From contig NZ_PZYX01000015.1 of NCBI RefSeq assembly GCF_003047285.1, positions 1 through 64,000 on the forward strand: DNA of 64,000 nucleotides. Reading direction: 5' to 3'. A program made the position numbers and the translations under genes. Below are positions 34,207 to 42,625 of this stretch, piece after piece. The notes beneath the pieces are model-generated. The model did no database searches, was not told the origin of the DNA, and saw only the letters and a program-made list of their open reading frames with translations. This DNA is from Nocardioides allogilvus. Its GTDB lineage: Bacteria > Actinomycetota > Actinomycetes > Propionibacteriales > Nocardioidaceae. Each line of letters opens with the position of its first letter. The first letter of the stretch is position 1.

Positions 34207-34627
34207 GTGGCTCCTCGATGCGGGTCAGGATGCGGTCGATGTCGGTGGGGGTGAGACGTCGCGTCGGCTGGTCCGCGAGGGAGCGCAGCACGGGATCGGT
34301 GAGGTCCGGGTCGCGGCGGCGGGCGAGGTCGAGGAGCCGCTCGGCCAATGCCGGCGAGGGCTCGCGGGCGGCGAGGTGGTTGGTCAGCACGCGGTGATGG
34401 ACGCTGTCATCGGCGGCATCCGGTCGTGTGTACGGCGCCAGCGGCTTGCCCCAGCGCGCGTCGGCCACCCCGAAGACGTCCGAGGCGAGCCAGAGCAGGA
34501 CCACGACGACGGTGGCGGTCAGCGCCCACTCGAGCAGCTGGGGGTCGGAGTCGATCAGGCTGAGGGCGAGCTCGCCGCCCGCGACCACCAGGGCGAGCGC
34601 GCCGAGCCGCGGCAGCCATCTGCGCAT
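34193..34627 (-). CDS. Small two-helix membrane protein (unknown)
   Basis: A 144-residue protein with two hydrophobic helices (about 8-25 and 33-50) and a long Arg/Asp-rich cytoplasmic tail. No family is recognised. ATG 34627 overlaps the DUF4129 stop by four bases. A longer open frame runs through the upstream gene but is a shadow. Confidence 0.75.
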   Translation of the reverse strand: MRRWLPRLGALALVVAGGELALSLIDSDPQLLEWALTATVVVVLLWLASDVFGVADARWGKPLAPYTRPDAADDSVHHRVLTNHLAAREPSPALAERLLDLARRRDPDLTDPVLRSLADQPTRRLTPTDIDRILTRIEEPRDHE

Positions 34628-35346
34628 CACCGGTCGACGACCCCCGACTGGATCCGGCGCAAAGCAGCCACGGCCGCCTCCCGGGCGTCCTCGCCCAGGT
34701 CGTGCTCGGAGAAGCGGGCCTCGCGGTAGAGCTCGAGCAGCCGGGTCACCGCGACGGGATCGACCTCCGCGCGCTCGAGCAGCCGCAGGGCGAGCTCCGA
34801 GGAGGTCTCCCAGGCGTGGCGCACGAGTCCCGCCTCCACGGCCTGCAGCTCGAAGCGGTGCCAGCACGCGACGATCGCGTTGCGCGGCGCGCCGTCGAGC
34901 AGCACCCGCAGCTGTTCTCGCTCATCGGTGGCCATCGACCGGCGCACCTGCTGAGCGTCGCCCGTCTCGACGGTCTCGAAGTCGACGGAAGGAGGCGGCT
35001 CGTGGCGACGACGCAGCCGCCAGAGCGTCACGACCCGGCGCCCGACGAGGAGGACGACGAGCACCATGACGACGGCGACGACCACCGTGAGGGCGACCCC
35101 GACGGCCTGCCCGATCCGGGCGGCGATGCCGTCCGCGTCCTGCTCGGCTGGGCCGAATTCCTGGTCGGGGAGCTCCTCGACAGGAGCCTGGGGCGTGCTG
35201 GTCGTCTCGGTGCTCATCACGGGACCGCGGCCGGTGAGCACGGGCGACGGGCCGACCAGGGCGGCCCACCCGACCAGGGTGACGAGCAGGCACGCGCCGG
35301 CGGTCGCCGCGACAGCGCGCCATGCCTGCCTCGCCCCCGGAGTCAT
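34627..35346 (-). CDS. DUF4129 domain membrane protein
   Basis: A 239-residue protein with a signal/anchor helix (about 13-32), an acidic extracytoplasmic stretch, a second helix (VGVALTVVVAVVMVLVVLLV) and a cytoplasmic DUF4129 domain (about 140-235). The latter includes NAIVACWHRFELQAVEAGL, RHAWETSSELALRLL and LYREARFSEHDLGEDAREAA. It is first in the MoxR/DUF58/DUF4129 operon; the 96-base gap upstream should hold the promoter. Confidence 0.9.
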   Translation of the reverse strand: MTPGARQAWRAVAATAGACLLVTLVGWAALVGPSPVLTGRGPVMSTETTSTPQAPVEELPDQEFGPAEQDADGIAARIGQAVGVALTVVVAVVMVLVVLLVGRRVVTLWRLRRRHEPPPSVDFETVETGDAQQVRRSMATDEREQLRVLLDGAPRNAIVACWHRFELQAVEAGLVRHAWETSSELALRLLERAEVDPVAVTRLLELYREARFSEHDLGEDAREAAVAALRRIQSGVVDR

Positions 35347-35442
35347 GGCGCCACCCTAGCCCCGGCGACGGGTGCTCAAATGAGACCGGCGGCACCGTCC
35401 CCCACAGACGGCACCGCCGGAATTCTCAGGTGTTGCGCTCGC

Positions 35443-36327
35443 TCAGAAGAGCGGGCTGAACGGCTCCGTGCCCGGCACCAGGCTCAGGCCGGCGATGCCG
35501 CCGTTCTGCTGGGCGTAGGTGAGCTCGTGGTTGAGGTCACCGACACCGTTGGAGCCGGCGAGCGGCGCGATCGCGAGCGTCGACAGCGTGCCCAGGGCGT
35601 TGCCCTCGGCGTCGAGGAACGCGCTGCCCGAGTCTCCGGGGACGCCCGGGCTCACGGTGTAGACCGGGTGCGACCAGCCGTCGCCCTCGGTGCCGACGCT
35701 CGTGCCCTGCTTGGGCGAGAGCTCGGTGATCCCGCCGCGGAGGCTGGAGTTGCCGTAGGAGTAGACGTCGTCACCGGCGGCGGTGCCAGCGGTGTTGATG
35801 CCGACCGGGCCACCCCAGAAGGGCACCGAGGGGTTCACCTTGGCGACGTCCGCGGCGTCGACCTTGACCAGGGCCAGGTCGTTGTAGGCGCAGGCGTTCT
35901 CGTCGGACTCGTCCTTGTTCTGCATGGTCAGCCACGAGGAGTAGGCCAAGGTGCCCTGGCCGACCTCGGTGCCCTCGGTCAGCAGCGAGCCGCCGGTCAC
36001 GAACTGCACCCGAGTGCCGAGCGGCAGGGAGCCGGCGTCACAGCCGTTGGTGTCGGTCGCGGCACCGAGACCGGCGCAGTGGGCGGCGTAGCCGACGTAG
36101 GTGGCGCCCGAGCCGTCGGTGTAGACGAAGTTGGCGGTGCACTGGGCACCGTCGGTGTACATCTGCACACCGGGGGTGATCGTGGCCGTGGCAGCCGGCG
36201 CCCAGGTCTGAGCAGCAGTCGGCTTGCCCTTGCCGCCCTTGGCGGCGACGGCCGGAGCGCTCGTGGCGACGGCGGTGACGAGCACCGCACTGGAGGCGAC
36301 AGCGAGCAGGGTCTTGTTGAGTCGCAT
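35443..36327 (-). CDS. Secreted trypsin-like serine protease (S1 family)
   Basis: A 294-residue exported protein. The signal peptide (MRLNKTLLAVASSAVLVTAV onward) ends near residue 29 at AAK. The triad is His in GYAAHC, Asp in YNDLALVKV and Ser in PGVPGDSGSAFL. Four cysteines are spaced as two disulfides. It is an actinobacterial S1 chymotrypsin-like exoprotease of about 31 kDa. Its own promoter should lie at 36328-36416. Confidence 0.9.
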   Translation of the reverse strand: MRLNKTLLAVASSAVLVTAVATSAPAVAAKGGKGKPTAAQTWAPAATATITPGVQMYTDGAQCTANFVYTDGSGATYVGYAAHCAGLGAATDTNGCDAGSLPLGTRVQFVTGGSLLTEGTEVGQGTLAYSSWLTMQNKDESDENACAYNDLALVKVDAADVAKVNPSVPFWGGPVGINTAGTAAGDDVYSYGNSSLRGGITELSPKQGTSVGTEGDGWSHPVYTVSPGVPGDSGSAFLDAEGNALGTLSTLAIAPLAGSNGVGDLNHELTYAQQNGGIAGLSLVPGTEPFSPLF

Positions 36328-36416
36328 GCGACAGGGTTCCTCTCCCAGTTGTTCCCGCGGCTGAGGATGCGCCGCGGGCGTTCACTGGGTTGAACGAGAG
36401 TGGCCCGAACGAGTTA

Positions 36417-36448
36417 TGCCCGCATGGCCCGTTGGGGCCATGCGGGCA
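36417..36448. terminator. Hairpin terminator after moeZ
   Basis: Perfect 13-bp arms TGCCCGCATGGCC (36417-36429) and GGCCATGCGGGCA (36436-36448) with loop CGTTGG. It is 13 bases past the moeZ stop, and the S1 protease gene on the same strand starts about 90 bases beyond, so it insulates the two. No U-tract. Confidence 0.75.
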
Positions 36449-36461
36449 CACTCGGGTTGCG

Positions 36462-37661
36462 TCAGTAGGTCGGCTGGCTCGGGTCGATCTGGCTGACCCA
36501 GGCCACGACGCCGCCGCCGACGTGCACCGCGTCGGCGTAGCCCGCGCCCTTGACGATCGCGAGCGTCTCGGCCGAGCGCACGCCCGACTTGCAGTGCATG
36601 ACGATCTGCTTGTCGCTCGGCAGCTGGCTCAGCGCGTTGCCGTTGAGGAACTCACCCTTGGGGATGAGCACCGAGCCCGGGATCTTGTTGATCTCGTACT
36701 CGTTGGGCTCGCGCACGTCGACGAGCACGAAGTCACGCTCGCCGTTCTCGCGCTCCTTGAGCATGTGCTCGAGCTGGGTGACCGAGATGGTCGAGCCGGC
36801 AGCAGCCTCGGCGGCCTCGTCGGACACGGCGCCACAGAAGGCGTCGTAGTCGATCAGCTCGGACACCGTCGCGTTCTCACCGCACAGGACGCAGTTGGGG
36901 TCCTTGCGCACCTTGAGCTTGCGGTACTCCATCTCGAGCGCGTCGTAGATCATCAGCTTGCCCGCGATCGGGTCGCCGATGCCGGTCAGCAGCTTGATCG
37001 CCTCGTTGACCTGGATGGCACCGATGCTCGCGCAGAGCACGCCGAGGACGCCGCCCTCGGCGCAGCTCGGGACCATGCCCGGCGGCGGCGGCTCGGGGTA
37101 GAGGCAGCGGTAGCAGGGCAGGTCCTCGCCCAGCATCGGCGCGAAGACCGAGGCCTGGCCGTCGAAGCGGTAGATCGAGCCCCAGACGTAGGGGATCTTC
37201 AAGAAGTACGCCGCGTCGTTGACCATGTAGCGCGTGGCGAAGTTGTCGGTGCCGTCGACGATCAGGTCGTAGCCCTTGAACACCTCGAGCACGTTGTCGT
37301 TGTCCAGGCGCTCGGGGTGCAGGATCACCTCGACGTACGGGTTGATCTCGGCGATCGACTCCTTGGCCGACTGGCCCTTGGGCTTGTCGATGTCGCTGAC
37401 GCCGTGGATGACCTGGCGCTGCAGGTTGGACTCGTCGACGGTGTCGAACTCGGCGATCCCCAGGGTGCCGACACCGGCAGCCGCGAGGTAGAGCAGGGCG
37501 GGCGAGCCGAGGCCGCCGGCGCCGATCACGAGCACCTTGGCGTTCTTGAGGCGCTTCTGCCCCGTCATCCCGACGTCGGGGATGATCAGGTGGCGGCTGT
37601 AGCGGCGGACCTCATCGATGCTGAGCTCGGCGGCTGGCTCGACGAGCGCTGGGAACGACAC
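36462..37661 (-). CDS. moeZ: Adenylyltransferase/sulfurtransferase MoeZ
   Basis: A 399-residue fusion. The N-terminal MoeB/ThiF adenylyltransferase (about 15-270) has GAGGLGSPALLYLAAAGVG, the zinc cysteines CYRC and CVLC and LVDGTDNFATR. The C-terminal rhodanese (about 300-395) has catalytic Cys in MHCKSGVRS. It activates small sulfur-carrier proteins (MoaD, ThiS, CysO type) for molybdopterin and other thiolations. GTG 37661 has GAAGGAG 7 bases upstream. The MoaE at 12292-12732 is a likely pathway partner. Confidence 0.95.
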   Translation of the reverse strand: MSFPALVEPAAELSIDEVRRYSRHLIIPDVGMTGQKRLKNAKVLVIGAGGLGSPALLYLAAAGVGTLGIAEFDTVDESNLQRQVIHGVSDIDKPKGQSAKESIAEINPYVEVILHPERLDNDNVLEVFKGYDLIVDGTDNFATRYMVNDAAYFLKIPYVWGSIYRFDGQASVFAPMLGEDLPCYRCLYPEPPPPGMVPSCAEGGVLGVLCASIGAIQVNEAIKLLTGIGDPIAGKLMIYDALEMEYRKLKVRKDPNCVLCGENATVSELIDYDAFCGAVSDEAAEAAAGSTISVTQLEHMLKERENGERDFVLVDVREPNEYEINKIPGSVLIPKGEFLNGNALSQLPSDKQIVMHCKSGVRSAETLAIVKGAGYADAVHVGGGVVAWVSQIDPSQPTY

Positions 37662-37935
37662 TGCGGACTCCTTCGAAGAATGGCGGTCCCGGCACAACCT
37701 CCGGGCCCTCCTCCATGTTCCCCGCGTGTCCCACGACGCCCGACCACGTCCCGCCATCCGGACCGCCGCGTCACGGACGGGTAAAACCTGGACCCGGGTC
37801 CTTTACAGGCAGGACCCGATGGGCGAGGGTCGGCAGGTTCGCATTTTCCCGTCCGGGCGGGCTCGCGCGGCAATCGTCGGACCACAGTCCGCCCGCCACC
37901 GCAAGATCTCCCGGACTTTCCCGGAAGGTCACACG
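37662..37935. other. Divergent promoter region with a 12-bp palindrome
   Basis: 274 bases between moeZ (-) and the M6 protease (+) with no gene. At 37790-37801 GGACCCGGGTCC is a perfect palindrome, flanked by GTAAAACCT and TTTAC, and could be an operator or hairpin. The TTG start of the M6 gene is preceded by GGAAGG at 37923-37928. Confidence 0.45.
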
Positions 37936-40248
37936 TTGAAGCCCGTCACCAGACGCCTCCTCGCCGGAGGCACCACGCTGGCCCTGTCGGCCACCATGGC
38001 GGCCACCCTCACCGCCACCTCGGCCCAGGCCGGCCCCTCCAGCGACTCCCCCAGGGTCGCGTCCGCACACCGCGAGGACAACCGTCCCGGCCCACGCACC
38101 GCGGAGATGCAGCGCAAGCGCGAGAAGGCGCTGGCCATGCTGGCCAACGGCTCCGCCCAGCTCGAGCAGCGCTCCGAGGGCGCCACCGTCGCGCTCGGCG
38201 GCGGTGAGTACGTCGAGTTCCCGGTCGAGAAGACCGACAAGATCTTCACCATCCTCTCCGAGTTCGGCGCGACCGGCTCGGGCCGGCTCGGCACCACTCC
38301 CGGCCCGCTGCACAACGAGATCCCGAAGCCCGACCGGGCGAGCGACAACTCGACGTTCTGGCAGCCCGACTTCGACAAGGCGCACTACGACGAGATGTTC
38401 AACGGCGACGGCGAGTCGTTCAAGAACTACTACTCGCAGCTCTCCTCGGGTCGCTACACCGCGATCAACACCGTGACCGACTGGGTCAAGGTGCCGGGCA
38501 ACGCATCGACGTACGGCGACAACACGGTCGAGGACGACGGCGGCTCGTGGGCCTTCATCGACGACTCCGCCGACTCCTGGTATGCCGCGCAGCTCGCGGC
38601 CGGGCAGACGGCTGCGCAGATCGACGACTACCTCGCGCAGTTCGACGTGTGGGACCGCTACGACTTCAACGGCAACGGCAACTTCAACGAGGCCGACGGC
38701 TACATCGACCACTTCCAGGCCGTGCACGCCGGCGAGGGCGAGGAGGCCGGCGCCGACGCGGACGCCATCTGGTCCCACCGCTGGTACGTCGGCTCGGGCT
38801 ACGGCACCACCGGCCCCGCGGTCGGCGGCACCAACAACCTGGGTGGCGGCGCGCAGATCGGTGGCAGCAAGTACTTCATCGGCGACTACACCGTCGAGCC
38901 CGAGAACGGCGGCCTGGGCGTCTTCGCCCACGAGTTCGGCCACGACCTCGGCCTGCCCGACTTCTACGACACCGCGGGCGGCGAGAACGGCACGTCGTTC
39001 TGGACGCTGATGTCGAGCGGCTCGTGGCTCAGCCACGGCACCAACGCCGCCCCCGGCGAGGAGGGCATCGGCACGATCCCCGGCCTGATGGGTCCTGAGG
39101 AGAAGCTCTACCTCGGCTGGCTCGACTACACCGAGGTCGACGCGGGCGAGAGCGGCACCTACAAGCTGGGCCCCTCGCAGCACACCTACGCCGACGCCGA
39201 CCAGGCGCTCAAGGTCAACCTGCCCAACTCCTCGATCACCCACGCCTACACGACCCCGGTCGCGGGCACCCACGCCTGGTGGTCGGGTCGTGGTGACGAC
39301 CTGTCCAGCTCGCTGACCCGCACCGTCCCGGCCGCGGCGTCGGTGACCGTGACGGCCAAGGCCTGGCACGAGATCGAAGCCGGCTACGACTACCTCTACG
39401 CCCAGTACTCCCTCGACAACGGGGCCAACTGGACGACGATCGGCCAGCCCCTCGACGGCTCCTCGCGGGGTCGCTGGACCGGCCTGCGCTACAACTACAA
39501 GGCCGGTGGCGCCGAGTCGCAGTTCCGCTTCCTCTACAAGACCGACGGCGGCTACAACGAGGCCGGCGCGTTCCTCGACGACATCGCCATCAAGGCCGGC
39601 ACGACCTTCACCGACGGCGCCGAGTCCGGCGCCAACGGCTGGACGGCCGACGGCTGGACGATCTCGACCGGCACCGAGACGACCAACGCGACGCGCTACT
39701 ACCTGCTGGAGAACCGCCAGTACGTCGGGTTCGACGCGACCCTGCAGGAGGGTGGCTACCAGTTCTCCCAGGGGGTCACCAAGCCCAACTGGGTCGAGTT
39801 CTTCCCGGTCCAGGACGGCATGCTGGTCTGGCTGGTCGACAACTCCTACACCGACAACAACGTCGCCACGCACCCCGGTGCTGGCTACGCGATGGTCGTG
39901 GACGCCTCGCCCAACTCGCTGACCTACCCCGACGGCAGCAGCCCCAGCAACCGTCGCGAGCCGTTCGACGCGACGTTCGACGTCGACACCGTCGACCGGG
40001 TCTGCCTGCACAAGGAGGTCGCCGGAGGCACCCGCCAGGCGCCGACCGTCGAGACCCTGGAGGCGTGCGCCGGCGGCGTACCGTCCACGGCGACGTTCGA
40101 CGACAGCGACCCGCTGGCCTACTACGACGCAGCCGCGCCGCAGAACTCCGTCAAGGTCGCCGGTGCCGGCGTCACCGCGACGGTGACCGGTGAGACCGAC
40201 GGCTTCCTGACCGTCGACGTCGCCAACCCGGGGCCGGTCACGCCCTGA
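37936..40248 (+). CDS. Immune inhibitor A-type M6 metalloprotease
   Basis: A 770-residue secreted metalloprotease. The signal peptide (about 1-37, KPVTRRLLAGGTTLALSATM) is followed by a propeptide, then the M6 catalytic domain with HEFGHDLGLPD (zinc ligands H, H and D-region) near residue 335. Beta-sandwich and carbohydrate-binding-like modules follow. Homologues degrade host or protein substrates; this one has no evident lipid anchor. The start is taken as TTG 37936 with GGAAGG 7 bases upstream; an upstream open stretch of about 100 codons has no start support. A strong hairpin follows. Confidence 0.93.
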   Translation: MKPVTRRLLAGGTTLALSATMAATLTATSAQAGPSSDSPRVASAHREDNRPGPRTAEMQRKREKALAMLANGSAQLEQRSEGATVALGGGEYVEFPVEKTDKIFTILSEFGATGSGRLGTTPGPLHNEIPKPDRASDNSTFWQPDFDKAHYDEMFNGDGESFKNYYSQLSSGRYTAINTVTDWVKVPGNASTYGDNTVEDDGGSWAFIDDSADSWYAAQLAAGQTAAQIDDYLAQFDVWDRYDFNGNGNFNEADGYIDHFQAVHAGEGEEAGADADAIWSHRWYVGSGYGTTGPAVGGTNNLGGGAQIGGSKYFIGDYTVEPENGGLGVFAHEFGHDLGLPDFYDTAGGENGTSFWTLMSSGSWLSHGTNAAPGEEGIGTIPGLMGPEEKLYLGWLDYTEVDAGESGTYKLGPSQHTYADADQALKVNLPNSSITHAYTTPVAGTHAWWSGRGDDLSSSLTRTVPAAASVTVTAKAWHEIEAGYDYLYAQYSLDNGANWTTIGQPLDGSSRGRWTGLRYNYKAGGAESQFRFLYKTDGGYNEAGAFLDDIAIKAGTTFTDGAESGANGWTADGWTISTGTETTNATRYYLLENRQYVGFDATLQEGGYQFSQGVTKPNWVEFFPVQDGMLVWLVDNSYTDNNVATHPGAGYAMVVDASPNSLTYPDGSSPSNRREPFDATFDVDTVDRVCLHKEVAGGTRQAPTVETLEACAGGVPSTATFDDSDPLAYYDAAAPQNSVKVAGAGVTATVTGETDGFLTVDVANPGPVTP

Positions 40249-40276
40249 TCGATGCGCCTGAGGTGCAGCTCCACAA

Positions 40277-40310
40277 CGCAAGGGCCCCGCGTCGCCGCGG
40301 GGCCCTTGCG
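40277..40310. terminator. Strong hairpin terminator after M6 protease
   Basis: Perfect 15-bp arms CGCAAGGGCCCCGCG (40277-40291) and CGCGGGGCCCTTGCG (40296-40310) with loop TCGC, 29 bases after the protease stop. There is no U-tract. Confidence 0.8.
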
Positions 40311-40361
40311 CTCACTATGAGTAGGCTGCGACTTCAGTGAATCCCTGGGAGGAAACAACAC

Positions 40362-41012
40362 GTGAGCGTTGATCGATTCGACTCCGGCGAGCCCCGTCCC
40401 CGCGGTGCCCGGATGCCGCGGCGCGAGCGTCGCGCCCAGCTGATGGAGTCGGCCCTCGAGGTCTTCGTCGCGCAGGGTTACCACTCCGCCGCGATGGACG
40501 ACATCGCTGATCGTGCCGGCGTGTCCAAGCCCGTGCTCTACCAGCACTTCCCCGGCAAGCTCGACCTCTACCTCGCGCTGCTCGACTCCTCGTGCGACAC
40601 GATCATCGACAACTGTCGCGTCGCACTGGCCTCGACCACCGACAACAAGCTGCGCGTGCAGGCGACCATGCAGGCGTTCTTCGAGTACGTCTCGGCCGAG
40701 ACCGGCGCCTTCCGGCTGGTCTTCGAGTCCGACCTGACCAGCGAGCCCGCCGTGCGCGAGCACGTCGACCGCGTCACCACCGAGTGCGCGGCGATGATCA
40801 CCGACGTCATCCACGAGGACACCGGCCTGCCCGACGAGGCCTCGCGACTGCTCGCGGTGTCGCTGGTGGGAATGGCTCAGGTCAGTGCGCGGTTCTGGCT
40901 GGCCGAGGCGGGCGTGAGCAGCGGGGCGATCCCTCTCACGGACGCCGCCGCCCTCGTGTCCGGCCTGGCGTGGCGCGGCATCCGGGGCTACCCCAAGACC
41001 GAAGACCACTGA
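40362..41012 (+). CDS. TetR-family transcriptional regulator
   Basis: A 216-residue repressor-type regulator. The HTH lies at about residues 45-65 (MDDIADRAGVSKPVLYQHFPGK), with a helical ligand-binding domain behind. GGGAGGA precedes GTG 40362 by about 7 bases. Position next to DUF3107 and a ferritin-like gene matches Rv3208, whose target is not certain here. The ligand is unknown. Confidence 0.92.
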   Translation: MSVDRFDSGEPRPRGARMPRRERRAQLMESALEVFVAQGYHSAAMDDIADRAGVSKPVLYQHFPGKLDLYLALLDSSCDTIIDNCRVALASTTDNKLRVQATMQAFFEYVSAETGAFRLVFESDLTSEPAVREHVDRVTTECAAMITDVIHEDTGLPDEASRLLAVSLVGMAQVSARFWLAEAGVSSGAIPLTDAAALVSGLAWRGIRGYPKTEDH

Positions 41013-41054
41013 AGCACCACCCACCCATCGACGTACAGACACAAGGAGTGACCC

Positions 41055-41273
41055 ATGGAGGTCAAGATCGGCGTCCAGCACGCCCCGCGCGAGCTGGTCG
41101 TGGAGACCGAGCTCAGCCCCGAGGACTTCGAGGCCCAGCTGACCGAAGCCGTCGGCTCCGGCGGCATCCTCGCCTTCACCGACACCCGGGGCCGCCGGAT
41201 CGCGGTGTCCGCCAGCAAGATCGCCTACGTCGAGATCGGCTCGGGCAGCCACGGCACGGTCGGCTTCCGCTGA
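41055..41273 (+). CDS. DUF3107 family protein (Rv3208A/TB9.4-like)
   Basis: A 72-residue protein, whole length matching the actinobacterial DUF3107 family: MEVKIGVQHAPRELVVETE at the start, RRIAVSASKIAYVEIG near the end. It is small, soluble and without Cys. AAGGAG lies about 7 bases before the ATG. It follows the TetR gene by 42 bases and is probably co-transcribed with it. Function is unknown. Confidence 0.93.
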   Translation: MEVKIGVQHAPRELVVETELSPEDFEAQLTEAVGSGGILAFTDTRGRRIAVSASKIAYVEIGSGSHGTVGFR

Positions 41274-41390
41274 CACCCCGCGGGTGGCGGTGATTGATCG
41301 ACGCCGCCCCGGGGCTCATGATGGGTTGAACGTCGGCACTGCTCGACCAGACCGCGCCATACCGGCGTGGCACCTGAAAGGAATCCAAAG

Positions 41391-41699
41391 ATGCTCGGAA
41401 CCATCATTGTCACGCTGATCGTGGGAACGATTATTGGCTTTTTGGGCAAGGCGGTGGCTCCCGGTGACCGCGACAACATCCCGGTCTGGCTCACGATCGT
41501 CTGCGGCATCGTGGGCGCCTTCGTCGGCTCCTACATCTACTTCGCGATCTTCGGCGTCGCGGGCAACAACCCCGGTGGCGACATGTACGACACCAGCAAG
41601 GGCATCGACTGGTGGCGCCACGTGTGGCAGATCCTGACCGCAGCCGTGCTGGTCGTCATCGCGGCCGCCGTCACGGGCCGCGGCAAGCGCACCGTCTGA
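41391..41699 (+). CDS. GlsB/YeaQ/YmgE-like small membrane protein
   Basis: A 102-residue protein with three hydrophobic helices. The GlsB/YeaQ-type Gly-rich pattern (IIVTLIVGTIIGFLGKAVAP) is at the start, and LTIVCGIVGAFVGSYIYFAI follows. A soluble loop separates it from a last helix. Members are small stress-linked membrane proteins in general; no role is shown for this one. AAAGGA lies 8 bases before ATG 41391. Confidence 0.85.
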   Translation: MLGTIIVTLIVGTIIGFLGKAVAPGDRDNIPVWLTIVCGIVGAFVGSYIYFAIFGVAGNNPGGDMYDTSKGIDWWRHVWQILTAAVLVVIAAAVTGRGKRTV

Positions 41700-41710
41700 C
41701 CACGACCCAT

Positions 41711-41749
41711 CACGCAGGGCCCCACACCGACGGTGTGGGGCCCTGCGTG
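41711..41749. terminator. Perfect 18-bp bidirectional terminator hairpin
   Basis: CACGCAGGGCCCCACACC (41711-41728) and GGTGTGGGGCCCTGCGTG (41732-41749) are perfectly complementary around the loop GAC. It lies between two convergent genes and should stop both transcripts. Confidence 0.85.
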
Positions 41750-41753
41750 CGTC

Positions 41754-42467
41754 TCAGGCGTCGAGGCCCAGGTCGGCCATCCGCTGGGCGTGGTTCTCGG
41801 TCAACCGGGCGAACATCCGGCCCAGGGCCGCGAGGTCGAGCCCGGGACGGTCGACTCCGCCGGCCAGCAGGGCCGTCAGCGCGTCCCGCTCAGCCGCGAC
41901 CCGCTGGGCCTGGGTGAGCGCCTCCCCCATCAACCGGCGGCCCCACAGCGCCAGCCGGCCACCGAGGCGGTGGTCGTCGGCGATCCCGGCGCGCACCCGG
42001 TCGACCACGAACGCGGACTGCCCGGTGTCGGCCAGCGACGCCACGATCAGGTCGCGGGTGGCGGGGTCGAGGTAGGCGGCGATCTCGCGGTAGAAGTCGG
42101 CGGCGATGCCCTCGCCGACGTAGGCCTTGATCAGGCCTTCGTACCAGTCGGCGGGCTGGGTGTGCGCGTGGAACTGGTCGAAGCCCACCTGGAAGGAAGC
42201 CATCGCGGCATAGGGGTCTCCACCCAGCTCGCGCAGCCGCACGTGCAGCCGCTCGAGGTGGGAGAACTCGGCGGCCGCCATCGACCCGATCGCCACCTTG
42301 TCCTCGAGCGTGGGGGCCAGCTTGGCGTCCTCCGCCAGCCGCTCGAAGGCACTGAGCTCGCCGTAGGAGATCGCGCCGAGGAGGTCGATCACAGCCGCGG
42401 TGTAGGCGGGATCCTGCGGGGGCTGGGTCGACGTCTGGGCCGACGTGGGGGCCGACGATTCAGTCAT
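41754..42467 (-). CDS. Ferritin-like fold protein (Rv3210c-like)
   Basis: A 237-residue protein. Four-helix ferritin-like core motifs are FERLAEDAKLAPTLEDK, EFSHLERLHVRL (E-x-x-H metal pair) and YVGEGIAADFYREIA with an E/Y pair, then IADDHRLGGRL. The N-terminal 20 residues are Ser/Thr-rich and probably disordered. It is a diiron-type protein of unknown reaction, conserved next to TetR and DUF3107 in actinobacteria. It ends just beyond the bidirectional terminator. Confidence 0.85.
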   Translation of the reverse strand: MTESSAPTSAQTSTQPPQDPAYTAAVIDLLGAISYGELSAFERLAEDAKLAPTLEDKVAIGSMAAAEFSHLERLHVRLRELGGDPYAAMASFQVGFDQFHAHTQPADWYEGLIKAYVGEGIAADFYREIAAYLDPATRDLIVASLADTGQSAFVVDRVRAGIADDHRLGGRLALWGRRLMGEALTQAQRVAAERDALTALLAGGVDRPGLDLAALGRMFARLTENHAQRMADLGLDA

Positions 42468-42625
42468 GCTCGAACCCTAGGCGATAGACTGTCACCATCG
42501 AGGGCCGTGTTTTGACTTGAGCCGTTTGTGAACACGCTCTGAACCGGCCCCGACGCATGTGCGCGGCTGGCTTTCTCCTTCCGAGTCCGCCGCACGACGA
42601 GGATTGAACAGAAAGCGACATAGAC

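Noticed and set aside
40249..40361. Possible riboswitch upstream of the TetR gene
   Set aside because: The only structure is the strong terminator hairpin of the M6 gene; no conserved ligand-binding elements were recognised.
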